From the NCBI GenBank assembly GCA_027488865.1, contig JAIYAU010000016.1:93564-157563 (forward strand): a stretch of 64,000 bases of DNA, given 5' to 3'. Below are positions 46,001 through 55,723 of the stretch, piece after piece. The notes beneath the pieces are model-generated. The model did no database searches. It was not told the DNA's origin and saw only the letters and a program-made list of their open reading frames with translations. Made by a program: the position numbers and the translations under genes. Numbering within the stretch: position 1 is the stretch's first letter; every line of letters begins with the position of its first letter. This DNA comes from Cytophagaceae bacterium. Lineage in GTDB: Bacteria > Bacteroidota > Bacteroidia > Cytophagales > UBA9547.

Positions 46001-47661
46001 TGGTATCGAATATAAGTGGAGAAGCTGAGGGAGTTGTCAAAATTTCTGGGCTATATAAATCACCATTATTAAACGGAAAAATTTTGATTCAAAAAGGATC
46101 TTTTATTGTAGACTATTTAAACACCACATACACACTTAACGATCAAGTATATATAAATGAGAGTTCGTTTACCGTGGCCAATTTAAAACTCAAAGACCAA
46201 TACCTCAACTCAGCGATACTTTCAGGTGGAATTTATCATAACAATTTTAAAAATTTCAAGATAGATCTCTACGCAAATCTTAATGAATTTGAGATTTTAA
46301 ATACCAACGTTAAAATGAACAGTTTATATTATGGTAAGGCTTTTGCAACTGGAGATTTAAGTATTTCTGGCTTCTTAGATAACATTGCGATTGACGGCAC
46401 CTTAAAAAGTAATGCGGGAACTAAGTTATACATCCCTATTTCCAGCAGTACTACGGCATCAAGAAGTAGTTTTATAAATTTTGTAAAAAAAGTACAAGAC
46501 AAAACAGTCAAAGACTCCTTATTAATTGACCATTCAGGAATTAAACTTAACTTAAACTTCGACCTGAACGAAAATGCCTATTGCGAAATTATTTTTGATG
46601 AAAAGTCAGGCGATATCATTAGAGGCACTGGCCATGGCAAATTGAACTTACAAATTGATACCAAAGGTGATTTTAGTATGTACGGCAAGTATCACATTGA
46701 TAGAGGATGGTACAATTTTACTTTTTTAAATGTTGTAAATAAAGAATTTATCATAAACCAAAATAGTTCAATCACTTGGAATGGAGACCCTTACGAAGGG
46801 CAGCTGGACGTTAAGGCATCTATAGAACGATTTACAAATCTATCTTCAATTATACCTTATACTTCTGCAAAAGATTCTATTTTGCTGTCTAAGAGGTATC
46901 CAGCTTACGTAAATATGGGCTTAACAGGCGATTTGATGGCACCACAAATTTCTATGGGAATAGATATTAAAGATACACCACCAGAATGGAACACGAATAT
47001 AGTTGAATTTAAAAATAAAATGTTAACTAACGAACAAGAGCTTAATAGACAAGTATTTAGCTTAATTGTTTTGGGAAGATTTTCATCCGAAAATTCATTT
47101 GCAGGTGGTGGATTTGTGGGTAATAGCGTAAGTGAACTATTATCCAACCAACTTAGCTACTGGGTTTCTCAGGTAGATGATGAATTGCAAATTGATATTA
47201 ATCTTAATTCCTTAGATGCAAACGGCCTCAATAACCTAAGGTTAAAAGTAGCAAGAAATTTTCTGAATGGTAGATTAAGAGTCACTTTTGAGGACCGTGT
47301 GGCATCCAATAGAACACGGAGCAGCTCTTCTGCTGCTTATGCAGGTGATTGGACAATTGAGTATTTATTGTTAAAAAGTGGTGTATTGCGGGTAAAAATG
47401 TATAACCGCACTACGCAAAACGTTTTAACCAATGCGCTCACCACTAGTACTAACACTTCTGCTGGAGTAAGTATTTTACATACACAAGAATTTGATAATA
47501 TCCTTGAGCTTCTGCACCTTAAAGCCAAAAAGAAAGAAATGGAAGAAAAAAATAAAGATGAAAACAAAGGCCAACAACCCGTTGACCCTAAACAACCAGA
47601 AATAAACAAAGATGCGGATCGACCCAAAAAACTCGAAGAGGAGATCAAAATAAATGATTAG
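43066..47661 (+). CDS. tamB: TamB-like translocation and assembly module protein
   Basis: This is a giant AsmA/TamB protein of about 1531 residues. An N-terminal helix (about 20-40, ISILVAAILLFLAL) anchors it in the inner membrane, and long beta-rich repeats should span the periplasm. The C-terminal TamB (DUF490) domain includes PYEGQLDVKASIER, SLIVLGRFSS, and LSNQLSYWVSQ. Family members help assemble outer-membrane proteins and move phospholipids. There is no ATG before the membrane helix that avoids the tsaD coding region. TTG 43066 gives MKPLKLNYSQVIKKF; ATG 43033 would lie inside antisense tsaD. A Lys/Glu-rich tail (about 45 residues) follows the domain. No TamA gene is nearby. Confidence 0.86.
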   Translation: MKPLKLNYSQVIKKFVLRLVKWTGISILVAAILLFLALQSPYFQTKAAQYASKELSILLKHEVKIDFVSISWFDNLILKNVIIYDTDGLEMIKVGTLVADFDLRSIFQKNKIKLDDITLIAAYTHINTLSQKTELNMVSFVETIINLTASNDTTPSSKKYTTFSVNKINLQDGIFQFDDYNEPKTNAGFNQFHFGFNEINAEISQFRLIADTFEIKVNGLNCIENSSQMSVCNLNTFFRLTENSIVLSKLDASIGNSYISDSLAFNFQKYGDFNQFLSKVKITASLKDCQIHSTDVAHFAPVLYKYNDLWQITGQAKGTVSDFKISNMDLKFGDNSQILGKTEFTGLPDFYNTFIQLKIKDSYVDVKDLVQYFPSEANTTIRKFKYFEANGKFSGFPTDFVADGFFKSAIGQWDSDVNVKLADEQNETFFEGTLITKDLQLGKILNLPSIGNIDMNGKIEGDNFNLQSAEIFVDAKIDKLGIDNYNYRNITTNAKWSKQQFEGELTVNDSNLVVSAKGTLDLTKDQSHVNISATLDKADLFKLHYSNVTCTASGIANLNFSGLKPDEIVGDINLQAVKILYDNKTLVLDSIVVHSNKEGAQRTFEVNSSAVKLNASGNFEFVNLYTDINTLVHEYYLNYKNNDSIIKRYYSKKESFKSKKYSLDYKVNIKDINPILALFSPDWNIATNTNLSGSFKYGKTTQFFIYSELEHIKYKHYLFKNVIFDLATSKMTDSAAVLSSFNISSSRQFLKEDAISKNSQVNAIWHNNRIDFSINTEQIGYNNSAKLKGNINFLRDNSSEIKLESSELKFLDQPWQIAKDNKIILKQGDITLNNITLTNANQLISFNGKISKNPLETLSLEAENFNINIINSLLSNKLEGIAKGKVDFRNLYNTIEVEGDLNLKELHVDDIYIGDVTMEANWLNDAKILQLNGDINRGRTKIMQVIGHLEPLSTTNQLHLTANFMKTDLKICQPFLNGLVSNISGEAEGVVKISGLYKSPLLNGKILIQKGSFIVDYLNTTYTLNDQVYINESSFTVANLKLKDQYLNSAILSGGIYHNNFKNFKIDLYANLNEFEILNTNVKMNSLYYGKAFATGDLSISGFLDNIAIDGTLKSNAGTKLYIPISSSTTASRSSFINFVKKVQDKTVKDSLLIDHSGIKLNLNFDLNENAYCEIIFDEKSGDIIRGTGHGKLNLQIDTKGDFSMYGKYHIDRGWYNFTFLNVVNKEFIINQNSSITWNGDPYEGQLDVKASIERFTNLSSIIPYTSAKDSILLSKRYPAYVNMGLTGDLMAPQISMGIDIKDTPPEWNTNIVEFKNKMLTNEQELNRQVFSLIVLGRFSSENSFAGGGFVGNSVSELLSNQLSYWVSQVDDELQIDINLNSLDANGLNNLRLKVARNFLNGRLRVTFEDRVASNRTRSSSSAAYAGDWTIEYLLLKSGVLRVKMYNRTTQNVLTNALTTSTNTSAGVSILHTQEFDNILELLHLKAKKKEMEEKNKDENKGQQPVDPKQPEINKDADRPKKLEEEIKIND

Positions 47662-47662
47662 T

Positions 47663-48529
47663 TTATTTTTGTATTAAAACATCTCTCCTTGAAACTCCTC
47701 CAGCCCCAAATAAACCTACTGCCTCAACAGATGAATTTGGATTGACGTTATAAATATTGGTTCGAACATTAGCTGGTGGGCTTGCAAACAATCCTCCATT
47801 GTTAATTTGTTCTATTGCTTCATCAAAGAATAAATAAGCATTTCGATCTATTGAAATTATTTCAGCAGTTACAACATCTCCTGGGCTGTATGGCTCAGGG
47901 TTAAAGCTAAATTGTATTGGTGGTATAAAATCAAATCCATCTGTATTTTGATCATCAGCCACGGTTAAATTTTCTGGTTTATTGTATAGAATTGGTTCAA
48001 TATCAGCTGGTTTCTTTCTGTATACTTTAAAACGATAATAATCACCACGTCCAGGAAAATCACGTGCAACAAAAGTAACTGCATAACCTTCATCATTTCC
48101 TAGACCAGCTTTTTCAAACTCTGAATATAATGAATCTACCGGGGGTACTCGATTTAATTTGGAACTTGAAACAAATTCCTCGCCCAATGCACTAATTTTT
48201 AAGGTGTATGTGTGTGAAATTGTACCATTAAGCTTAGTGGTCACGAATGCTTGTTTGGAATTGTTAAATACAAGTGTGTCAGCAATTATATTTCCAAGTG
48301 TATCTTTATCTTCTATTACTACTTTGGCATCGCTTATCACTTTTGGGGAACTATTATCGAAATAGTTATTAGTGAACGTAAGTTTTATTTCATATGGACC
48401 TGGTGTGTTATAAATCCAACCATCCACTGCAAGCTGTGGCTTCCCATTATCCAATGTCACCTTTTGAGGATATTCGCATCCAAATAAAATTAAAGCAAGA
48501 AAACTTGCAACAAATAAAATGTTTTTCAT
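47663..48529 (-). CDS. DUF4249 lipoprotein
   Basis: The 288-residue protein has a type II signal peptide with lipobox LILFGCEYP (Cys18), so it is lipid-anchored, probably in the outer membrane. The body is beta-rich and begins QLAVDGWIYNTPGPYEIKLTFT, with SDAKVVIED and later YYRFKVYRKKP, the usual DUF4249 pattern. Genes of this family regularly follow a TonB-dependent receptor with a carboxypeptidase-like domain, as here (the receptor gene ends 2 bases upstream). It may cap or assist the receptor, but the function is unproven. Its stop codon is one base from the converging tamB stop. Confidence 0.87.
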   Translation of the reverse strand: MKNILFVASFLALILFGCEYPQKVTLDNGKPQLAVDGWIYNTPGPYEIKLTFTNNYFDNSSPKVISDAKVVIEDKDTLGNIIADTLVFNNSKQAFVTTKLNGTISHTYTLKISALGEEFVSSSKLNRVPPVDSLYSEFEKAGLGNDEGYAVTFVARDFPGRGDYYRFKVYRKKPADIEPILYNKPENLTVADDQNTDGFDFIPPIQFSFNPEPYSPGDVVTAEIISIDRNAYLFFDEAIEQINNGGLFASPPANVRTNIYNVNPNSSVEAVGLFGAGGVSRRDVLIQK

Positions 48530-48531
48530 AA

Positions 48532-50880
48532 TTAAAAAGTAAAATTATAAGCAATTGAAGGAATTGGCGCACCAACCACCACAAACCTTATAGCCTCTGT
48601 TATAGAAGGCGTATTGGCATTTTGTTGGAAATATACTGAGAATGGGTTTTTTCGAGCATAAACGTTATAAACAGAAAATACCCAGCTACCTTTCCATCTT
48701 CGCAGCTCATTTCCTGCACTTTGTAATGTAACTGCTAAATCCAGCCTATGGTATGACGGGATCCTATAATTATTACGATCATTATAAGCATTATGTGGAA
48801 TAACCAGACCTTGTATTTCGTATCTATTGGTTGGAAAAGTTGCCGGTGTACCAGTAGAAAGCGTAAAAGTCGAAGAAATATTCAATCTTTTGCTCATATC
48901 ATAAATCGCTACCACTACAAGATTGTGCCTTCTATCAAATCTTGAAGGATACCATCGTTCATTATTAATACCTTCTACTTGTCTTTCAGTTTTAGCTAAG
49001 GTATAACTAATCCACCCATTAAACTTGCCCTTATTTCTTTTAACATAAAATTCTGCTCCATAAGCACGGCCTTTACCAGAAAGTATTTCTCCTTCTACTT
49101 GTTGGTTTAAAATCAAATCTGCATTATTTATATAATCAATTTGGTTAGACATAGATTTATAATAAGTTTCAAAAGAAGCTTCATAGTCCGCATTGGGACC
49201 AAAGTTTTTGAAATAACCAGCTGATATTTGGTCACTTATTTGCGGCTTAATGTTGTTAGTACTTGGTGTCCAAACATCTAGAGGAATGGATGCTGTCGTG
49301 TTAGACAAAAGGTGAATATATTGCACCATTCTATTGTATCCAAGTTTAATTGATGATTTTTCATCCAAGGTATATTTAAGTGAAAAACGAGGTTCAAGAT
49401 TATTAAAGTTGGTATTCTTGCTGTTTGAACTAAACAATTCTTTACCAATTAAACGTTTTTTGATACCACGAGTGGTATCTGCATAAATATTTAAACTGTC
49501 AGCCCCGTAATTAAAGTTTGTTAACCTCAAACCATACTGTAATGACAATCTTGTACTAACAATTTGCTCATTGCTCAAATACAATGAAGATTCAAGACCT
49601 CTTTGTGATGGTAATTCATTTCGAAATTCTAGTCCGTTACTAGCAAAATATCCCTTACCTGGCTGAAAAATGTATAAAATACTTTGAGCACCAAAATTAA
49701 TCGTGTTTTTTGTATTTAAGTAGTATGTAAAATCTCCTTTAAGACTATAATTAAAAATATTAGATTTTATTGAGAAGTTTGCCTGATTATCACTCGACGC
49801 CTCGGCACCAAGTTTATAGTCATAATTGCTATAAAAAGCAGTCAAATTCATAAAAATTTTAGAACTAAATAAATGATTCCATCGAAGTGTTGCAGTAGTA
49901 TTGCCCCAATTAAAACCAAAATTTCCAAAACTGAGTACATCTCGTCCAAAATAACCCGAAAGGAAAACTCTGTTTTTTTCATTTATCGTATAATTGACCT
50001 TAGCGGTAAGGTCATAAAAATAAACTTTATTTTCTTTTAGGGTAGGACTCAAAGGGAAAAAGATATCGAACCAAGACCTTCTTCCTGCTACAATAAAAGA
50101 ACTTTTATCTTTCTTTAAAGGTGCCTCCATAGAAAATCTTCCGAATATTAATCCCAATCCTCCGTCCATTTGAAACTTTTTGGCATTACCATCTTTTAAG
50201 CGCACATCCAAAATAGAGGCCAAACGACCACCATAATTGGATGGGATTCCACCTTTTATAAGTTTCACATCCTTTACAGCATCGGGATTAAAAACCGAAA
50301 AAAAACCAAGGGCATGAGATGAATTATACACTGGAGCTTCATCTAATAAAATCAAATTTTGATCAATACTACCTCCTCTTACGTTAAACCCGCCAGCACC
50401 TTCGCCAACAGTAGAAACCCCTGGAAGTGTTTGCAAGCTCCTTAAAACATCCACCTCACCCAAAAAAGCAGGTACTTTCTTAATCGTCTTTATATCCAAC
50501 TTGTTAGTACCCATTTCAAGGTTCTCTACCGTTGACTTTTTGTCAGAAATTATTACCTCTTGCAGATTTACTTCTTCTGATTTTAATTCAATATTAATTG
50601 TTACATTTTTGGTAAGCTCTACTGTTTGTGAACTTGCATTATACCCAATGTAGTTAACATCTACAGTGTAAGTACCTTGTGGCAAGGTTATAGAAAAAAA
50701 ACCATACTCATTGGAAGCTACACTAACAGCCTTTTCCTTCACTACAACTACCGCGCCTATAAGTACTTCTCCGTTTTTAGCATCTTTCAAGTATCCGCTA
50801 ATTGTAAATTTATCTTGAGCCATAAGTAACTGGCCTAAAAATAGAAGGAATAAAAAATAGATTCTTTTATTTAACATCAT
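48532..50880 (-). CDS. TonB-dependent receptor with carboxypeptidase-like N-terminal domain
   Basis: The 782-residue outer-membrane protein has a signal peptide and a CarboxypepD_reg-like domain (about 22-110: TISGYLKDAKNGEVLIGA ... GTYTVDVNYIGY). It also has a plug domain (about 120-225: VDVLRSLQTLPGVS, GFNVRGGSIDQNLILLDEAPVYN) and a beta-barrel to the C-terminal Phe. It lacks the size and motifs of SusC (about 1000 residues), and its partner is DUF4249 rather than SusD, so glycan uptake is not indicated. Energised uptake through TonB of a peptide, siderophore or other ligand is likely but not identified. Confidence 0.93.
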   Translation of the reverse strand: MMLNKRIYFLFLLFLGQLLMAQDKFTISGYLKDAKNGEVLIGAVVVVKEKAVSVASNEYGFFSITLPQGTYTVDVNYIGYNASSQTVELTKNVTINIELKSEEVNLQEVIISDKKSTVENLEMGTNKLDIKTIKKVPAFLGEVDVLRSLQTLPGVSTVGEGAGGFNVRGGSIDQNLILLDEAPVYNSSHALGFFSVFNPDAVKDVKLIKGGIPSNYGGRLASILDVRLKDGNAKKFQMDGGLGLIFGRFSMEAPLKKDKSSFIVAGRRSWFDIFFPLSPTLKENKVYFYDLTAKVNYTINEKNRVFLSGYFGRDVLSFGNFGFNWGNTTATLRWNHLFSSKIFMNLTAFYSNYDYKLGAEASSDNQANFSIKSNIFNYSLKGDFTYYLNTKNTINFGAQSILYIFQPGKGYFASNGLEFRNELPSQRGLESSLYLSNEQIVSTRLSLQYGLRLTNFNYGADSLNIYADTTRGIKKRLIGKELFSSNSKNTNFNNLEPRFSLKYTLDEKSSIKLGYNRMVQYIHLLSNTTASIPLDVWTPSTNNIKPQISDQISAGYFKNFGPNADYEASFETYYKSMSNQIDYINNADLILNQQVEGEILSGKGRAYGAEFYVKRNKGKFNGWISYTLAKTERQVEGINNERWYPSRFDRRHNLVVVAIYDMSKRLNISSTFTLSTGTPATFPTNRYEIQGLVIPHNAYNDRNNYRIPSYHRLDLAVTLQSAGNELRRWKGSWVFSVYNVYARKNPFSVYFQQNANTPSITEAIRFVVVGAPIPSIAYNFTF

Positions 50881-51127
50881 AAAAATTGATAAAAACTACA
50901 TACAAAGAAAATATAAATATTGCACTTAAACAATTTATTCTTGGCTGAACTAAGAAAGTACAAATAAATATAACCGTTCTAATATGTCAATTTCCTAGAT
51001 CATAAAAGACGACAATAGTTATTAAAAACAGAATAACTATTTTTCATAAAAATTATGTTATTTAGAAAACACGATTTGAGATTAAAATTAAAGTCAAATT
51101 CATTTATATCAACTAATAGTGATCCTA

Positions 51128-54100
51128 TCAAAAACACCTTCCAATACCAAAAATATACCTTGTAGCCCAGTTGTTTTCATTTGTGGCTGGTTCACTTACG
51201 TAAAAGGGCATATCAAACCGAATAACTAATGGATTGATGTTAAATGGAATAAACTTAATAGTGACAGCCGTGCCAAAACCAGCATCTATAATAGGCTCAT
51301 AAAAACTATCTATATTTCTATAGTTAAAAACCTTGTATGCAGCCACGGTACCAAGGTCACCAAACAAATAGGTATCAATTTTAAAGAATTTAGTGAATTT
51401 CTTAGGCTTAATGCTTACAAATCGATCAAAATCTATTTCTAGGTTAAAACTGGCCCCCGAGATAATTCCTTCAAAACCGTCATTGTTATAATAACCTCTA
51501 ATGTTGAGCCCCCCTCCTTGGTGAAAATGAGTGTTAGAGATATCGTTATAATTTGATTGATTATTTACAATGGCTGTAGCTCTGTAAAATTTACTATCAT
51601 ACATTTGTTCCGGGCTGGCTCCACTTACATAAAGTGCTGATTCATATGGATTTTCTCCAAATCCCCATCTTGCAAATGCCCTAGCTTTTATCTCAAACTT
51701 TGATAAGTTAAAAGATTGTAATTGTGTGTATTGCAGGTAAGAATTACCAAATTGGCTTCCTAAAGAAGGCATGCGGTTGTCGAGGGTAATATTACCCGCT
51801 GAGCCAAAAATTTTATAATTACGCTTTAGCCTTAAGGTCACCGAATTATTGGCTCTTTGATAACTCCACAAGTCAGGATAAATTAAATATTGGTCGTTAT
51901 ATCGTTTGCTAAAATCAAAAGTGACAGAAATAACAGTAAAACGCGGATTATTGCCATCTTGCCTTTGAAATTTCTTTTCAAAATAAAGACCGTTTTTGTT
52001 AAGACCTGCATTGTCGATGTGGTAACCTCCCATGTACAGCTGCTTCCAAACTTTACGAAGCGATACTTTATAGGTAAAATGTGCGGAAACAGGTTTGGTA
52101 CTTGGCTGTCCAAAGAAAAAATATTTAAATGTATTGTTCCATTGCTCGTTTGCTTTAAACGCTCCTAAATTTGTATTGCCCCAAACACTCAAATCATATT
52201 GGAAGATATTTTTAAAATAGTTTCCATTCATATTTAATCCTAGTTGAAGGCCATCTATTCGATTATACCAAACGTCAGGTCGCCAAAAATTTTGAGCTTT
52301 GTCCCATCGCTCTAAGTTTGGCACACGGTGATCTATTTGCCAGCGATCGGCTGTTCCCAAGAGTATTTGACCCAATCGGCGTGCTCCTGTAAGATACACA
52401 TTGTCAAGTCTATTGACATCAGCCAGTGTTAAGCTAGGGTCTATTTCTACCCTTTTAATTTTTTCACTTAGCACAATGTTGGCAGTATATTTAGGCTTTA
52501 GCAAGTCCCAGCCGTACCATTTTGGCAATACAGTAGTGCTAGAATCCACTGCTTTTTGAAACCAAGTGTTGGGAATGTGGTAATTATAGGTTTTGCCTGA
52601 TACATCCGTTACGGTAAAGTCAATAGGCATCTGCATTCTTCCTTTTCTGTTTAGCTGGATTGAATGGGTATAGCTGGTAGTGGTACCATTTTCAACTTTA
52701 TTTTTTGTTGATTTTACTTTTGAAATTGTATAATCAGTCTCTTTTGTGGTTTCTATCCATTCGTCAAAAAACCAGTTAAGATCGGCCTGAGTATATTCTA
52801 TGATGGCTTGTCTAAAATCTTCTGGGTAAGGGTGGCAAAATTTCCATTTGTTAAAATAGTATTTCATTGCAGATTGAAACAAACTGTCGCTGAGAGTATA
52901 GCGTAGATTATGGAGCATTACAGCTGTTTTGTAATACACCAGTCCGTAGCTTCCTGCGTGACGTATAGCCCCATTAAAAGCTGATGAATGGGTATTTAAA
53001 GGTTCATCAAGCCCTTCGTGAATTGTACGAAAGTAAGGATAATAAATATTTTCGTATTTGGTGACCAAGCTATCAAGGTGTGATTCTATAAATGGGAATG
53101 GATGCGCTCGTTTGCGGACAGGCTTCTCGATATGGTCTATTGCCCAAACAGTTAAATATTGTGTAAATCCTTCATCTAAAAAAGCCCTGTATGTTTCATT
53201 ACTTCCCACCATACCATAATACCACATGTGTCCAATCTCATGGGCAAGCAAATTTTGGTGTTTGGGATAAACCCCACCATCTAAGGTAAGCATAGGATAT
53301 TCCATGCCATCATTTGCGTCTGCTACTATTATTTTAGGCCAAGCGTACATGCCAAAATCTTTAGAATAAACTTCAATAACCTTAGCCGCAAAGCCAGCGG
53401 AGGCCTGCCACTTGCTTGCATGTGGCTCCTGCACCAGCGAAACAGCCTTAATACCATTCCATTCTACTTCGCCAATCCGGTAAGTGGGGTCTGCTGTAAA
53501 GGCAAAATTATGTACATTAACCGCATAAAAATGCCAGGTTTTGGTTTTTGGCAAATTGTTGCTACTGTCAAGTTCTCTTGGGACGATAATGCTCGGGGCT
53601 TCATTAAATGGCTTTTTCTTAAAATTAGCAATATCAAGCCGTTGACGTAGTTGGCTGGGTAAAACTATGTCCTTATTAACCAAAATACCCGTGGCGTCAA
53701 GAATATATTCTTGTGGTAAAGTTAACTTGACATCAAACGAGCCAAAGTTATTATAAAATTCTTTATCGAGGTGTTGGTCGGTAGTCCACCCAAATTTGGC
53801 GTCATAAACAGCCACTTGTGGATACCAATGTACGCCGTCATAATGCTTTACGCCAAAAGTTTTATACTTTTTCATTCTTCTGCGCATGTTGCCCCCATCG
53901 TCAAAATATGTTTTAAATTGTAACGTAATTATAACTGAGTCCTTTGGAGATAAGCTAGTTGGAAGCTGTAGCTTTAAAACTGTATTGTCAAAAATTAATT
54001 TGGCAGGCACACCATTAGCTAATGCGTTTTCGATGGTTGTACCCAAGCCCTGTTTTTCATATTTACCAAAAATTACTTTGTTTCTGTTATTTACATTCAA

Positions 54101-54412
54101 ATCATGATAATAAGAACCAGGTTGAAAAGCCTGTTCGTTTACATGAAAAAAAAGCTCATTTAAACTGTAAGGAGAATTGTTGTAATAGGTAAGTTTATAC
54201 TTGTTGCCTTCTATGATATCTAAAGAGTCGTTAAGATTGGCTTCAATTTCATATTTAACATCTTGTTGCCAATATGCTTGATGTGGAGGACGGTTTTTCC
54301 AATAATAAGGATTATCAGGAGATTGATAAACACCTAAGTAGGCCTGACCAAATGAACAATTGATATTAACTAAGAAAAATAAGAGACCGAACTTCCAAAA
54401 ACCGTTTTGCAT
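51128..54412 (-). CDS. M1 family metallopeptidase with C-terminal beta-barrel-like domain
   Basis: The 1094-residue secreted protein has a signal peptide (LLFFLVNINCSFGQAY), an M1 N-terminal beta domain, and a gluzincin catalytic domain. Zinc ligands are His391, His395 and Glu414 (HEIGHMWYY then LDEGFTQYL, HExxH-18-E). The GAMEN-like substrate motif is NDGMEYPM. The last ~370 residues (from about 720) are rich in alternating aromatic/polar strands, contain YNDISNTHFHQGGGLNIRGYY and LEIDFDRFV, and end in FGIGRCF. This resembles a surface-antigen/Omp85-type outer-membrane barrel. The peptidase is probably held at the outer membrane by this domain. Confidence 0.85.
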   Translation of the reverse strand: MQNGFWKFGLLFFLVNINCSFGQAYLGVYQSPDNPYYWKNRPPHQAYWQQDVKYEIEANLNDSLDIIEGNKYKLTYYNNSPYSLNELFFHVNEQAFQPGSYYHDLNVNNRNKVIFGKYEKQGLGTTIENALANGVPAKLIFDNTVLKLQLPTSLSPKDSVIITLQFKTYFDDGGNMRRRMKKYKTFGVKHYDGVHWYPQVAVYDAKFGWTTDQHLDKEFYNNFGSFDVKLTLPQEYILDATGILVNKDIVLPSQLRQRLDIANFKKKPFNEAPSIIVPRELDSSNNLPKTKTWHFYAVNVHNFAFTADPTYRIGEVEWNGIKAVSLVQEPHASKWQASAGFAAKVIEVYSKDFGMYAWPKIIVADANDGMEYPMLTLDGGVYPKHQNLLAHEIGHMWYYGMVGSNETYRAFLDEGFTQYLTVWAIDHIEKPVRKRAHPFPFIESHLDSLVTKYENIYYPYFRTIHEGLDEPLNTHSSAFNGAIRHAGSYGLVYYKTAVMLHNLRYTLSDSLFQSAMKYYFNKWKFCHPYPEDFRQAIIEYTQADLNWFFDEWIETTKETDYTISKVKSTKNKVENGTTTSYTHSIQLNRKGRMQMPIDFTVTDVSGKTYNYHIPNTWFQKAVDSSTTVLPKWYGWDLLKPKYTANIVLSEKIKRVEIDPSLTLADVNRLDNVYLTGARRLGQILLGTADRWQIDHRVPNLERWDKAQNFWRPDVWYNRIDGLQLGLNMNGNYFKNIFQYDLSVWGNTNLGAFKANEQWNNTFKYFFFGQPSTKPVSAHFTYKVSLRKVWKQLYMGGYHIDNAGLNKNGLYFEKKFQRQDGNNPRFTVISVTFDFSKRYNDQYLIYPDLWSYQRANNSVTLRLKRNYKIFGSAGNITLDNRMPSLGSQFGNSYLQYTQLQSFNLSKFEIKARAFARWGFGENPYESALYVSGASPEQMYDSKFYRATAIVNNQSNYNDISNTHFHQGGGLNIRGYYNNDGFEGIISGASFNLEIDFDRFVSIKPKKFTKFFKIDTYLFGDLGTVAAYKVFNYRNIDSFYEPIIDAGFGTAVTIKFIPFNINPLVIRFDMPFYVSEPATNENNWATRYIFGIGRCF

Positions 54413-54643
54413 ATCAGCAAAAATAGAGAATGGTGATTAATAGTAAAACATTTAATAACTTATCTTTAACGTAACTTAAAGAAATGTTTATAATCGTACT
54501 TCTTAATCTAAATTGTTAATTAAGTATAATCCGATTATTAAGACCTATTAGATTTGAACAAAAATATGATTGCACAAATAAAAATCGTAAAAATTTTCAT
54601 TTGTGTAATTTGGATACAAAAAGCCAATAACAAAACAAACTCC

Positions 54644-55381
54644 TTACAGATACTTTTCTATCTCTTTAAGATCCTCGATTGTATCAATAGACAGTGTATC
54701 ATGGTCGGTAAAACCAATCTTCATTACAAACTTATCAAGCCACCTAAGTTGCTCAAGAGATTCTGCTTTTTCGAGAACCGTCTGTGGCATTTGGGCAATT
54801 TGAGATAACACCTCAGTTCTAAATCCATAAATTCCGATATGTTTATAATAATTCTGTTTTGTATGCCACTGTTCTGGAGGTGTATCTTTAAGGTACGGAA
54901 TAGCACTTCTACTCATGTAAAGTACGTGGTTAGATTCGTTAAAAACCACCTTAGCCTCCTTTGGGTCAAAGATTTCGGCTGGATCTATTATGAGTTTTGC
55001 CAACGTACCTATTTCAATGGTGGATTCTTGAAACAATGTCGCAAGCGCATCTATTTGTTGAGGTGCGATAAACGGCTCATCACCTTGTATGTTCAAAATT
55101 ACATCAAACTGATCACCTAATTTTTCAGCAACTTCTACACACCTATCCGTGCCAGTGGGATGGTTGGCGCTAGTCATAATTACCTTACCTCCAAAACCAA
55201 GAACATGGTTGTAAATTCTTTGGTCATCTGTAGCTACAACCACCTCCGACACTAAGCTTGCCTGTTTTGTTTGTGCATATACCCTTTCAATCAATGTTTT
55301 ACCTGCAATATCAATAAGAGGCTTTCCAGGTAATCTTGTGGAACCAAATCTGGCGGGAATAACTGCTAAAATACGTGGCAT
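54644..55381 (-). CDS. kdsB: 3-deoxy-manno-octulosonate cytidylyltransferase (CMP-KDO synthetase)
   Basis: The 245-residue cytosolic enzyme activates KDO with CTP for the lipopolysaccharide inner core. It shows the nucleotide-binding VIPARFGSTRLPGKPL, VVVATDDQRI, ANHPTGTDRCVEVAEKL, ILNIQGDEPFI (metal-binding Asp), and HIGIYGFR. Length is typical. Its presence implies a Gram-negative envelope with KDO-containing LPS. It is a single gene with a TAnnTTTG box 26 bases upstream of its ATG. Confidence 0.96.
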   Translation of the reverse strand: MPRILAVIPARFGSTRLPGKPLIDIAGKTLIERVYAQTKQASLVSEVVVATDDQRIYNHVLGFGGKVIMTSANHPTGTDRCVEVAEKLGDQFDVILNIQGDEPFIAPQQIDALATLFQESTIEIGTLAKLIIDPAEIFDPKEAKVVFNESNHVLYMSRSAIPYLKDTPPEQWHTKQNYYKHIGIYGFRTEVLSQIAQMPQTVLEKAESLEQLRWLDKFVMKIGFTDHDTLSIDTIEDLKEIEKYL

Positions 55382-55406
55382 GAAAGTAAGAATAAATAAA
55401 ATTTGT

Positions 55407-55414
55407 CAAAATTA
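55407..55414 (-). promoter_or_regulatory. Candidate -7 element for kdsB
   Basis: Minus-strand TAATTTTG fits TAnnTTTG, 26 bases before the kdsB ATG, the same short spacing as at the Pif1-like helicase gene. No -33 box is obvious. Confidence 0.33.
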
Positions 55415-55715
55415 TAGAGTTTTAGTTTAAATAATTTGTTTTAGCCATAAATTATTCAAATTCCCAACAATAAATCTACGATTGAATGTAATGTTTTAAT
55501 TTAACCAAAGAACTTTAATTATAATTTGGATCAACTTAGATTTATAAACTTTTGGTTCTCCGAAATTGAAACAACTATCAAAAACGTATAGATTTTATGC
55601 CACACATTTCTTGAGAAGACGTAAAAAAATAGTTTTTTTAAACTTTGAAGAAAGGAAAGAATGAATATTTCAATTCAAAATAATCATAGTCAATAGTTCA
55701 TTTTTAATTTTTAAG

Positions 55716-55723
55716 TACCTTTG
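55716..55723 (+). promoter_or_regulatory. Candidate -7 element for the aminotransferase gene
   Basis: TACCTTTG followed by C matches TAnnTTTG, with the same GC-containing core as the asd promoter, 47 bases before the start codon. The -33 region lacks TTTG. Confidence 0.52.
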
